Shown in pieces: positions 30,343-36,602 of a stretch of 36,602 bases of DNA. Where the stretch lies: positions 1 to 36,602 of IMG/VR virus record IMGVR_UViG_3300020725_000003, one strand, 5' to 3'. Source of the DNA: a virus. Made by a program: the position numbers and the translations under genes. Below the pieces are notes generated by a model that saw nothing but the letters and a program-made list of their open reading frames with translations, was not told where the DNA came from and searched no databases. The stretch's first letter is position 1. Every line of letters starts with the position of its first letter.

Positions 30343-30666
30343 TCACTTTAAGCCCTTTCCCCCGCCCTGCCGCGACGCAGGGAAGGGTACTCGGTCTACC
30401 ACTGGGGACGCATTGTGGTAGGTTTGAGGCTGAGTTTCCGAGATTACAAACTTATCGAGACGCTCCAGAGCTTTAGGAACGTCCGTTGCAACCTTGGTCC
30501 AGCCAAGCCTAGCCAATACGGGTACCTTGTCATCGACACCATACCCAAAAAAGATTCGAGCCAAATCGACGGATATTTCTGTAGCTTTGTTGGGAGGAAA
30601 GCTGTGAGACTTCCCATCCCAATTTTGAACAAAGAACTCATCCGTCGTGTTTGTTACCCAAACCAT
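30343..30666 (-). CDS. hypothetical head/tail-joining protein
   Basis: A 107-residue protein (MVWVTNTTDEFFVQNWDGKSHSFPPNKATEISVDLARIFFGYG...). The pattern 'N-x-T-x-x-x-F-x-x-x-W-D-G-x-x-x-x-F-x-P' is common in small virion proteins beside major capsid genes, without a known function. Position between a small beta-rich protein and the tail adaptor suggests a head-completion or connector role. Starts in the stop of the preceding gene (TAATG). Confidence 0.6.
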   Translation of the reverse strand: MVWVTNTTDEFFVQNWDGKSHSFPPNKATEISVDLARIFFGYGVDDKVPVLARLGWTKVATDVPKALERLDKFVISETQPQTYHNASPVVDRVPFPASRQGGGKGLK

Positions 30667-31106
30667 TAGAACTGCACATCACCATAGACGGAAACAAAAA
30701 TCGCAGCGTTTGCTACGTTAGTGTTCACATTGAGGAACAAAGCGTTAGCCGTGTAGCTCGTCGAATTGGCCGCAGCCGCAAGCGTGAGATCCACGAACGT
30801 GTTCGCACCCGTCAGGTTGGTTGTAACAGTGTTTGAGGTAACGAGGTTCGCACCGTCACTGGTCGTACCAACTGAGATGTTGGCCGTTGCACAGTTTGGT
30901 GCCGTACCACCCGCCGTGTTGCTCACGTTGTTTACCGTGATACGACGGATGATGTACGAACCTGTACCGCCGGTGCCGCCTTTGAGAAAAGGCAGAGCAA
31001 CGACAGCATTACCAGTTGCGGCTATGGATACGGGACCAGCAGTGGCAATACGAAAATTACCAAAACTGTCCTGTGTATTTTGGCCTACTGAATCAGGATT
31101 AGCCAT
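30666..31106 (-). CDS. small beta-rich head protein (possible decoration protein)
   Basis: A 146-residue protein rich in Ala, Thr, Asn and Val, low in charge, ending VSVYGDVQF. The segment YIIRRITVNNVSNTAGG ... CATANISVGTTSDGANLV is a beta sandwich-like pattern. It follows 31117-31482, a similar small beta protein. Both could decorate the capsid or fill head vertices; no specific family recognised. Confidence 0.6.
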   Translation of the reverse strand: MANPDSVGQNTQDSFGNFRIATAGPVSIAATGNAVVALPFLKGGTGGTGSYIIRRITVNNVSNTAGGTAPNCATANISVGTTSDGANLVTSNTVTTNLTGANTFVDLTLAAAANSTSYTANALFLNVNTNVANAAIFVSVYGDVQF

Positions 31107-31116
31107 TCAACCCTCC

Positions 31117-31482
31117 TTACGACGTTGCGTAGGTTGATTGTGTAGCTGCCTGACCACCGTTGACCGTGTACAGCGTAACCGTTTGCGTACCGGTGACTGC
31201 GTTCGCACGGAAGTTCCAACCGTCCGAAATCAATACAGCCGAAGGTGTGTTGTTAGGAATCAACGAAGTCCAGCTATTTACGTTGCTGGTATAGGTGTTA
31301 ACTTCGATGACCACGTTCGCAATTGCTGGAACAACATAGGTGCCAGCTGGGATAAATTGCGCGTTTGTCATCGTCGTTGCGTTACCCGAACCAACGCTCG
31401 AAATAGTCACTGGTTGCAAATACGCGGCTGGTTGGCCCGTTGCGACGTTGCTAACAAGGATTTTGTTTAAACCGAGAGACAT
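31117..31482 (-). CDS. small beta-rich head protein
   Basis: A 121-residue protein, MSLGLNKILVSNVATGQPAAYLQPVTIS onward, with regular Asn/Ser/Thr/Val strands (AIANVVIEVNTYTSNVNSW). It starts 10 bases after the major capsid stop and has a good GGAGT ribosome-binding site, so it should be made in quantity. Probably a capsid decoration or head-fibre protein, from composition and position only. Confidence 0.6.
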   Translation of the reverse strand: MSLGLNKILVSNVATGQPAAYLQPVTISSVGSGNATTMTNAQFIPAGTYVVPAIANVVIEVNTYTSNVNSWTSLIPNNTPSAVLISDGWNFRANAVTGTQTVTLYTVNGGQAATQSTYATS

Positions 31483-31492
31483 GAGCTACTCC

Positions 31493-32503
31493 TTACAGTG
31501 TTAGCGAATTGTAGCCAGTCACCTTGGTCATGGACTTTGGCTTGGTGCTTACCAACTCAGCGATGGTAAGAACGGCGCCAACATAACCAATCTGCCAGTT
31601 TGGAAGGGTTGACTCAAAGCCCGTGAACACGAACTGGCCCTGCTCATGGATGTAGAGCGAGAGATAGTTGGTGTTGAGGAGATAGAGCGTGCCTTCTGGG
31701 CAGTAAGGATCTGGATAAATCGGAACGCCAGCAACCATGAGAGCACGGAACGCAGCCTGTGGGCCGTTTGCATCGCCGTCGAAGCCGGAGCCTGGGGTGA
31801 TGACATACTGTTCCTGACCAACATAGTCCTGAGCGAGAAGCGTCCAAGTGCCGAAGCCGCAGACGCCGAAGGTCGGTACTTCCGCACCCTTCTTGACCGT
31901 ACCAGAGATATACTGGAGTACGTTCTGACGGGTTGGGTTGACCGAACCAGCAGCATACTGACCGGACTGCCACCAGGTGTAGGTTGAACGGTTGATGTTG
32001 CCGTAGGTGGCAACGGTGTTACCGTTATCAACTGCTGCTGGAAGACCAGTGAACTGCTGAGTATTTGTCGTGTTGTTGTAGAGCGAGTAAGACATCGCAT
32101 CCATCATCACGTTCGTAGCGTCGTTCATACGAGCTTCGATCAATGGGATGATTGCGTGATCTTGCTGTACAACACCTTCCATTCCGAGGAATGGGACTGG
32201 CGTAATCATCAGCTTGAGATCAAACTCAGCGTTGAATGCGCCCTGCTGAACAGCAGGTTGAGCAAACGAGCCGGAGTAATCCGACCACTGAGCGTTCACA
32301 AACTGAGCGCCTTGTACGGGGACTGTAACGGACGAGACACCGCCCGTAGCAGTTTGAGAGTTGGCAATCAGCGCAGCCATAAGCGGGGTGCTATTGTAGA
32401 GCTGCACCACCAACTTCGGAATAAACGCACGCCGTGTGACGTACGTTAATTCGTTGTACTGCGAAGTGCCGGTTGCTGGTACGATACCACCACCTATAGC
32501 CAT
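31493..32503 (-). CDS. major capsid protein
   Basis: A 336-residue protein. Length, position between a scaffold-like gene and decoration-like genes, and sequence traits (ATGTSQYNELTYVTRRAFIPKLVVQLYNSTPLMAALIAN; AEFDLKLMITPVPFLGMEGVVQQDHAIIPLIEARMNDA; late segment IYPDPYCPEGTLYLLNTNYLSLYIHEQGQFVFTGFE) agree with HK97-fold coat proteins of uncultured podoviruses. No leader protease domain or cleavage site is visible. It should be the most abundant late product. Confidence is high for role, lower for subfamily. Confidence 0.85.
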   Translation of the reverse strand: MAIGGGIVPATGTSQYNELTYVTRRAFIPKLVVQLYNSTPLMAALIANSQTATGGVSSVTVPVQGAQFVNAQWSDYSGSFAQPAVQQGAFNAEFDLKLMITPVPFLGMEGVVQQDHAIIPLIEARMNDATNVMMDAMSYSLYNNTTNTQQFTGLPAAVDNGNTVATYGNINRSTYTWWQSGQYAAGSVNPTRQNVLQYISGTVKKGAEVPTFGVCGFGTWTLLAQDYVGQEQYVITPGSGFDGDANGPQAAFRALMVAGVPIYPDPYCPEGTLYLLNTNYLSLYIHEQGQFVFTGFESTLPNWQIGYVGAVLTIAELVSTKPKSMTKVTGYNSLTL

Positions 32504-32537
32504 CGCTTAGTTCCTTTGCTTCGTTAAGTCCCCAATA

Positions 32538-33083
32538 TCAAAAGCCTACTGGCCGAGGATTTTTCCTCAGTTCAAATAGAGCTTTTGCCGCTTCATCACG
32601 CGCAGCTACTGTTGGATTTGTTCTGAACTTTGCCAGCGTGTCGCGTGCTGACTCGTTCATAAACGAGTGATTAAAGACCTTTGGCGATGTAGGCACCGCC
32701 GCACTTCTCATGAACTCGTAATAATCCGCAGCCGTTTCGTGATTTGTGATGCCCTTTTCGAGCATAACCTTTTCAATCTCTGCAACGTCCTCTTCAGACT
32801 TTGCTTTACCCTTTTTAACCAAGGCTTGACGCCGCTTTTCTAGCTCTTCAAGGGCGTCTTTTTCCCTTAATTTGCCTTCTAAAGCCTGATTTTTGGCCTC
32901 ATATTCAGCAAAACGAGCGTCTACTTGGTCTTTAATGTCGATGGCGTCGATTGTTAAGTTTGGCTTAACTTTCTTCGTCAAACGCAAAAAAGAGTCCCGC
33001 GTATCAGGGTTTTCGGCCAATTGACGAGCCAATAACGCCAATTCGTCGCGGGCATCGGGTGTGAGATCTTCTAATGAAGGCAT
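32538..33083 (-). CDS. scaffold-like head assembly protein
   Basis: A 181-residue, highly charged, helical protein (MPSLEDLTPDARDELALLARQLAENPDTR ... EYEAKNQALEGKLREKDALEELEKRRQALVKKGKAKSEEDVAEIEKVM). A long coiled coil in the middle and a basic C-terminus match phage scaffolds that organise coat protein and are lost on maturation. It stands directly upstream of the coat gene, the usual scaffold place. No protease motif. Confidence 0.75.
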   Translation of the reverse strand: MPSLEDLTPDARDELALLARQLAENPDTRDSFLRLTKKVKPNLTIDAIDIKDQVDARFAEYEAKNQALEGKLREKDALEELEKRRQALVKKGKAKSEEDVAEIEKVMLEKGITNHETAADYYEFMRSAAVPTSPKVFNHSFMNESARDTLAKFRTNPTVAARDEAAKALFELRKNPRPVGF

Positions 33084-33104
33084 TGTTGTCCCCTATCCTT
33101 CGGT

Positions 33105-33290
33105 TTAGATAACTTTGCGACCGTCGCCTGGTGGCTTAATCGTCATTGCATTCTTGCTGCCGGTTTTCGATGGGCCAGAAAGGCCACCAAAGTGGGCGTA
33201 ACGTGGCGTGTTAACGATTTGACCGTTAACCTGCTTGTCGGTTGTTGCATTGCGGGGTGCCGATGCGCCCCTTGGCTTAAAGAGTTCCAT
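33105..33290 (-). CDS. small basic head-region protein
   Basis: A 61-residue protein, MELFKPRGASAPRNATTDKQ onward. I use ATG 33290 with AAGGGA upstream; the open frame reaches 33326 but the extra 12 residues overlap the upstream gene. The composition (Lys, Pro, Gly, no hydrophobic core) suggests an extended or disordered protein. Function unknown. Confidence 0.6.
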   Translation of the reverse strand: MELFKPRGASAPRNATTDKQVNGQIVNTPRYAHFGGLSGPSKTGSKNAMTIKPPGDGRKVI

Positions 33291-33300
33291 AGTAATTCCC

Positions 33301-33780
33301 TTACATTGGAGGCATTGGAGGAGCACCGGGAGGACCGCCAGCCGGAGGGGCAGGTGGAGCGCCTGGAGGGTTCATCAATCCGAGATTTGGAGGCGCACCA
33401 GCAATCATACGAGAACCAGGAGTGCCGCCGCCGGCTTGAGGAAGGTTTTGAAGAAGCTGAAGAATTTCAGCATTTTGCAATTCACCGGCCTTTTGTTTCT
33501 TAGGGCCGAGCACCGTAGTCAGTGCTGAGATTGCGTTAATGAGTTTTTGGCCTTCTGGGCTTTCAGATCCGATAGCTGGGAGAGCTTGCTCAATCAAATC
33601 CATCGCCATTGAGACGTTGACGAGAGCTGCTTCTTTAACACCGGCTTTAGGTTCTGGGGTAGACATAGGGGTTGGCATGGGAGGAGGCGAAGAAGGAGGA
33701 GCTTCACCGACAGATACGCCACCTGGGGTTTCACCGCCAGCGCCCTGCATCAATGCCATAAGTTGTGCGTTATCAGCCAT
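33301..33780 (-). CDS. Pro/Gly-rich head-region protein
   Basis: A 159-residue protein with proline-glycine runs at both ends (EAPPSSPPPMPTPMSTP; PPGAPPAPPAGGPPGAPPMPP) and a helical core (VNVSMAMDLIEQALPAIGSESPEGQKLINAISALTTVLG). Proteins of this build, low-complexity tails plus one small helical domain, are frequent between portal and scaffold genes of uncultured podoviruses; role unknown. Confidence 0.65.
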   Translation of the reverse strand: MADNAQLMALMQGAGGETPGGVSVGEAPPSSPPPMPTPMSTPEPKAGVKEAALVNVSMAMDLIEQALPAIGSESPEGQKLINAISALTTVLGPKKQKAGELQNAEILQLLQNLPQAGGGTPGSRMIAGAPPNLGLMNPPGAPPAPPAGGPPGAPPMPPM

Positions 33781-33849
33781 GTCCGTTCCCTTTGAATAGG
33801 TGAAGGGGTATTTTTAGGTTTCCCCCCCTTCAGGGAAATCGCAGTAATA

Positions 33850-33864
33850 ACGGGTCTAACCCGT
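33850..33864. other. short perfect hairpin between the mini-peptide cluster and 33780
   Basis: ACGGGT and ACCCGT flank a 3-base loop. No T run follows on the minus strand (TATTACTG), so it may be an RNA processing or pausing site rather than a terminator. Confidence 0.35.
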
Positions 33865-33871
33865 GTATTAG

Positions 33872-33904
33872 TTAGCGACGTGCCTTACGAGCCTTGCGAC
33901 GCAT
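33872..33904 (-). CDS. 10-residue Arg/Lys-rich mini-peptide 3 (MRRKARKARR)
   Basis: ATG at 33904 is preceded by AGGAG at about 7 bases and the frame ends TAA at 33872. Eight of its 10 residues are Arg, Lys or Ala with seven positive charges. It is the third of three tandem minigenes of this kind. The regular start, ribosome-binding site and stop argue for translation; length alone would not. It could be a DNA-condensing or RNA-binding peptide, or an arginine-codon regulatory minigene. Confidence 0.5.
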   Translation of the reverse strand: MRRKARKARR

Positions 33905-33949
33905 GATGCGCTCCTGTGCTAAGGTTTCAGGGAGGGGTGGTAGCGCCAA

Positions 33950-33982
33950 TTAGCGCTTGTGCTTACGAGACTTACGAGCCAT
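33950..33982 (-). CDS. 10-residue Arg/Lys-rich mini-peptide 2 (MARKSRKHKR)
   Basis: ATG at 33982 has GGAGG 6 bases ahead, and the frame ends TAA at 33950. Nine residues after Met contain six Arg/Lys and one His. It has the same MxxKxRK pattern as mini-peptide 3 (R-K-[SA]-R-K), so the two may be copies of one gene. Its stop lies in a short inverted repeat AGCGC/GCGCT. Confidence 0.5.
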   Translation of the reverse strand: MARKSRKHKR

Positions 33983-34022
33983 TGAAGGCCTCCATCAGTT
34001 AAAGTTAACGTCCCCAACTTAT

Positions 34023-34070
34023 TCAACGACGCTTGCCGCGACGCGAACGCTTTACAGACTTGTAAGCCAT
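34023..34070 (-). CDS. 15-residue Arg/Lys-rich mini-peptide 1 (MAYKSVKRSRRGKRR)
   Basis: The ATG at 34070 overlaps the stop of the 54-residue gene as TAATG, and GGAGG of its ribosome-binding site is within the end of that gene. It ends TGA at 34023. Eight of 15 residues are Arg or Lys. Genuine coupling and the strong Shine-Dalgarno support real translation. Too short for any family assignment. Confidence 0.5.
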   Translation of the reverse strand: MAYKSVKRSRRGKRR

Positions 34071-34234
34071 TATGGCCTCCTTGCCGGTGATCGTGGAGTA
34101 GTGCGAGGCGTATAAGACTTCACACCACTTACTCTATAATCCATAGTAGCGGGTTTTACGTCGCGAGACAACTGGGTAGTTGACGCCCTTGGTTGGTCGC
34201 CCCGAACTGGGTTAATTTGCTGTCCTTTAGCCAT
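34070..34234 (-). CDS. 54-residue basic protein after the portal gene
   Basis: An open frame MAKGQQINPVRGDQPRASTT onward, ending TPRSPARRP. It begins 1 base after the portal TAA and ends in a TAATG overlap with mini-peptide 1. It is basic, proline-rich and probably disordered. Together with the three minigenes it forms a four-gene basic block between portal and head genes. No known family. Confidence 0.6.
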   Translation of the reverse strand: MAKGQQINPVRGDQPRASTTQLSRDVKPATMDYRVSGVKSYTPRTTPRSPARRP

Positions 34235-34235
34235 T

Positions 34236-35861
34236 TTAGCCTTGCTTTTTGCTCATTGGCACTACTTTTTCGCCGCCGCCTTGTGCTTGAGCTGCCGCCG
34301 CTTTGGCATCCATTTTCTTGAGCCGCTCCTTGAGAAGTTGCTTCATTGGAGGATCAAGCAAGTCGATGAGGCTTTCCTTGTCGATGGCTTGCGCTTTGAA
34401 CAGATTAAAAGCCAACGAACGCAGATCTTCCATAAAGATCGGGCTGTTCGAGTGCGCGTCCACTTTGACCACAAAGTCTTTGGTAAACTGTGCAGGGATG
34501 AACTTGTTGCCTTCAGTGTCTTTGAGATCAGAAGGATCGTAGGCTTGCATGATCTTAAGATACAGCGTTGCCATTTTCTCTAATGAATCTTCAACAACCA
34601 TAGCGCGTTTCTTGGCGCGTGAAGATCCAAGACGTGCGAGTTGAGAAGCGTGACCAGCAGAGCGCACACCTTGCTCACCACGGCCAGACAACACAGACGA
34701 AATTCCTGAGACTTCTTCAAACATTGCATCAATTTCTTTAAGCTGTGCGTAAAGATCTTGCGGAATGTTTGGTGCCAGACGTTCTGCTTTTGCATTCGGC
34801 ATGTCAGACGACAGCAAACCACCTGCGCGGTTGAGTGCAAAGTTCTTTTCATCCAAGATGCCGGTGAAGCCCGTGAGAGCTGTCGGCGGGTTAACTTGCT
34901 TGGATAGTAGATCCAGAATTTCCGTCATGCGCCGGTTACGCATTTGCTGAAGGTAAATCAGTTTGGAAACTTCGGATTGTCCCCAGTAGTAATCGTATTG
35001 TGGGTTAGGGCAGATCTGAATGAATGGCAGCTCGCCCTTGAGAAATAGCTCTTCGTTAGGCCGGTCGTAGATGATGACATCTGGCGCGGCGCGAGTAACG
35101 ACTTGATAGTCTTGCGTTTCGTCATTCCAGACATACAGTTCAGTCATTTCCACCGTGTCTTCGGCAATACGCGCTTTCATGCGGTTGTAGCCGTAAAGGT
35201 CGAGGTTGACGGTGCCGTATAGAGTTGGATTAGTCTGCGACATCACGATGCGGTCAACGCCTTCAGGCACATGCGTTGGTTCGTAATTGGCGGTTGTAAT
35301 GCGGCTAATAATGCTGTCGCGTTTCGGATGGTTGTACAAACGCGCCCACAAATCCTGTTTGGTCATGTAGTAAGTCTGGGTCAACGCTTGTTGACGGTCG
35401 GTATATGGTACGTCTTCGCGCAATACGCCCATCGAACCTGGGTCTACCAAGTAAGGATGGATAGACGTGTTGAAGGGTATGAGCTTGATAAAGGTCGAAT
35501 TATAGACCAAGGCCCAAGTAAGGGCCGTAGAGAAAACTTGATCGGCATTCGAGTTGTTCCATTCGTCGTGCAGCGCTTGGTTGAGTGGCGGCACGTAACG
35601 ATGTTGGATGTCATTTGCGCCAGCGCCGAGTGCAATATTGAAGCGCGTTGTTTCTGCGGAGTAAAGGAACGAAGTTAACTGGTCGATGTGCGAAGCGATC
35701 TTGTTGAAGGGTGCAGGTGATTCTTCTGGACCGGCGCCAAACAAAAAGTTAGAGCGCAAGGATGAGTAATCACCCTGACGCTCTGGCTTGGACACATCGC
35801 ACTTGTTAATCAGGTCTAAGTAAAAGAACTCGCGTTCATCTGCTTTAGTTGGAATCCGCAT
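34236..35861 (-). CDS. portal protein
   Basis: A 541-residue protein forming the 12-subunit entry ring for DNA. The N-terminal FLYSAETTRFNI, followed by a wing domain, DEWNNSNADQVFSTALTWALVYNSTFIKLIPFN, and a C-terminal helical crown (GISSVLSGRGEQGVRSAGHASQLARLGSSRAKKRAMVVEDSLEKMATLYLKIMQAY) are patterns seen in podovirus portals. The tail is Gln/Ala-rich (KAAAAQAQGGGEK). It sits between the terminase group and head genes, the usual order. The start overlaps the previous gene by 17 bases. Confidence 0.85.
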   Translation of the reverse strand: MRIPTKADEREFFYLDLINKCDVSKPERQGDYSSLRSNFLFGAGPEESPAPFNKIASHIDQLTSFLYSAETTRFNIALGAGANDIQHRYVPPLNQALHDEWNNSNADQVFSTALTWALVYNSTFIKLIPFNTSIHPYLVDPGSMGVLREDVPYTDRQQALTQTYYMTKQDLWARLYNHPKRDSIISRITTANYEPTHVPEGVDRIVMSQTNPTLYGTVNLDLYGYNRMKARIAEDTVEMTELYVWNDETQDYQVVTRAAPDVIIYDRPNEELFLKGELPFIQICPNPQYDYYWGQSEVSKLIYLQQMRNRRMTEILDLLSKQVNPPTALTGFTGILDEKNFALNRAGGLLSSDMPNAKAERLAPNIPQDLYAQLKEIDAMFEEVSGISSVLSGRGEQGVRSAGHASQLARLGSSRAKKRAMVVEDSLEKMATLYLKIMQAYDPSDLKDTEGNKFIPAQFTKDFVVKVDAHSNSPIFMEDLRSLAFNLFKAQAIDKESLIDLLDPPMKQLLKERLKKMDAKAAAAQAQGGGEKVVPMSKKQG

Positions 35862-36309
35862 TGATCTTTAATCCCTGATGGTCAGCTTGATAACTTGCCG
35901 CACGCGGTCCGGTTAGTTTGCCAAGATTCTTGGGATCAAACCCAGCCGGTTCGCCATTTCCTGATTGTACAGCCTTTCCGGCCAACGCGCTACCCATGTC
36001 AAAGCGCCCTGCGCCGCCCCACATAACGCCACCATTAGCCGCTTCATGGCCTTTGTTAAGCTCAGGCTTGTTGTTGCGGGTGTGATAGCCGGTCTGGAAC
36101 TCGCCTTCACGGGTTGACTTGATGTTGGTCATCTGGAAATCGGACGCCAAGCCCTTCAAAGTCTTGTCAGCGCCCTTGGTACGGTCGGATTTAATGGAAA
36201 ATGGCTTCAAAAAGACCTGTGTGACCTTTTTGCACCCGTGAGGGCATTCAGCCTCCCAAGCGTCAAAATACCCGTGTTTTACGCATTGATATGATCTTAA
36301 TACGGCCAT
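35845..36309 (-). CDS. zinc-ribbon-like hypothetical protein
   Basis: A 154-residue protein. The first 30 residues include YQCVKHGYFDAWEAECPHGCKK, whose Cys/His spacing (C-x2-H ... C-P-H-G-C) suggests a small zinc site. The rest is polar, Gly/Asn-rich. It precedes the portal gene in the late unit, and proteins with this front end commonly sit next to portal genes in environmental podoviruses. The zinc role is inferred from the pattern. Confidence 0.65.
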   Translation of the reverse strand: MAVLRSYQCVKHGYFDAWEAECPHGCKKVTQVFLKPFSIKSDRTKGADKTLKGLASDFQMTNIKSTREGEFQTGYHTRNNKPELNKGHEAANGGVMWGGAGRFDMGSALAGKAVQSGNGEPAGFDPKNLGKLTGPRAASYQADHQGLKINADSN

Positions 36310-36310
36310 T

Positions 36311-36602
36311 TTAGCCCTCCAACTGTTCTTTTAGGGTGATTTGGGAATAGTCATTACGGTTGATAATGCCTGGTTTTACCTTGAAGGCGCCGTTCTCAAG
36401 GATGATCCGGTTGCCTTTAGCCATGCGAGGCTCTGGCTTCTGGTTGTATTGAATAAAGCGCGTCTTGTCCCTATTCCGCATAACGGTGACATCCCCGCGT
36501 TCGATCTTGGCTAGGGCATGGCTGACACGGATCTGCATGGTTTCAGTCATGGGTTGGGACTTGTAGACGAAGACATCCCGCATATGACCAGGCGCGTAAC
36601 CT
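36311..36602 (-). CDS. helix-turn-helix protein, 3' part (continues from the left end)
   Basis: This is the C-terminal part of the gene starting at 296 on the other side of the join; overlapping 195 bases are present at both ends. It ends GFP-free with a basic tail (RDKTRFIQYNQKPEPRMAKGNRI ... NRNDYSQITLKEQLEG). The right copy has Lys where the left copy has Arg (in RMAKGN), the only amino-acid difference among six substitutions. The stop is 1 base before the next gene's ATG. Confidence 0.7.
   Translation of the reverse strand, partial: GYAPGHMRDVFVYKSQPMTETMQIRVSHALAKIERGDVTVMRNRDKTRFIQYNQKPEPRMAKGNRIILENGAFKVKPGIINRNDYSQITLKEQLEG
36408..36602. repeat. terminal direct repeat, right copy (assembly overlap)
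   Basis: See the left copy at 1-195. Identical from 36477 to 36602. The two copies differ only in the first 69 bases, at six positions. Joining them gives a circle of about 36,407 bases. Confidence 0.9.

Overview
This window looks like one complete genome of a tailed, short-tailed (podovirus-like) bacteriophage, assembled from a natural population. Its first 195 bases recur as its last 195 bases at 189/195 identity. The six differences all lie in the first 69 bases and only one changes an amino acid. This fits a circular (or circularly permuted) map of about 36.4 kb with strain variation at the join. A gene for a small helix-turn-helix protein runs through the join. The host is probably an alphaproteobacterium, because the phage carries a GcrA-family regulator, a family essentially confined to that class. 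There is no integrase, no recognisable RNA polymerase and no DNA polymerase, so the phage probably relies on host transcription and replication enzymes.

Layout. Genes diverge from a control region at 3454-3917. Rightward (+) early genes run from 3918 to 12465: a GP88-like protein, several tiny unknowns, an exonuclease / RecT-type annealing protein / SSB-tailed protein / resolvase recombination cassette, a sigma-region-4-like mini-protein, GcrA and a glycosyltransferase. A leftward (-) replication pair (DUF1376 initiator and a possible helicase loader) plus a small putative repressor interrupt them at 5942-7506. Iteron-like repeats next to an AT-rich stretch inside the DUF1376 gene look like a lambda-O-type origin. 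Two divergent promoters sharing a palindromic -35 at about 7567 form a probable switch.

Late genes all run leftward from 3453, through the contig join, down to 12389. In transcription order they are: a small coiled-coil protein; a tRNA cluster (initiator-type tRNA-Met, a tRNA-like element, tRNA-Arg-ACG) with one small gene; an FkbM methyltransferase; large terminase; the HTH protein; a zinc-ribbon-like protein; portal; a 54-residue protein followed by three tiny Arg/Lys-rich peptides; scaffold-like protein; major capsid protein; small head proteins; tail adaptor and tail nozzle (both carrying the same NPGSGYT repeat); fibre proteins with an inserted HNH endonuclease; probable ejection proteins; several very basic small proteins; and finally a membrane protein, a 3TM holin and a GH108 endolysin. 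The endolysin meets the early glycosyltransferase tail-to-tail with overlapping ends.

How it may work together: host sigma-70-type promoters would drive early genes, with GcrA and the sigma-4-like protein as candidate switches to late transcription. Recombination functions would support replication and concatemer formation from the internal origin, and terminase would package. Functions marked as unknown below are described only from visible sequence properties.
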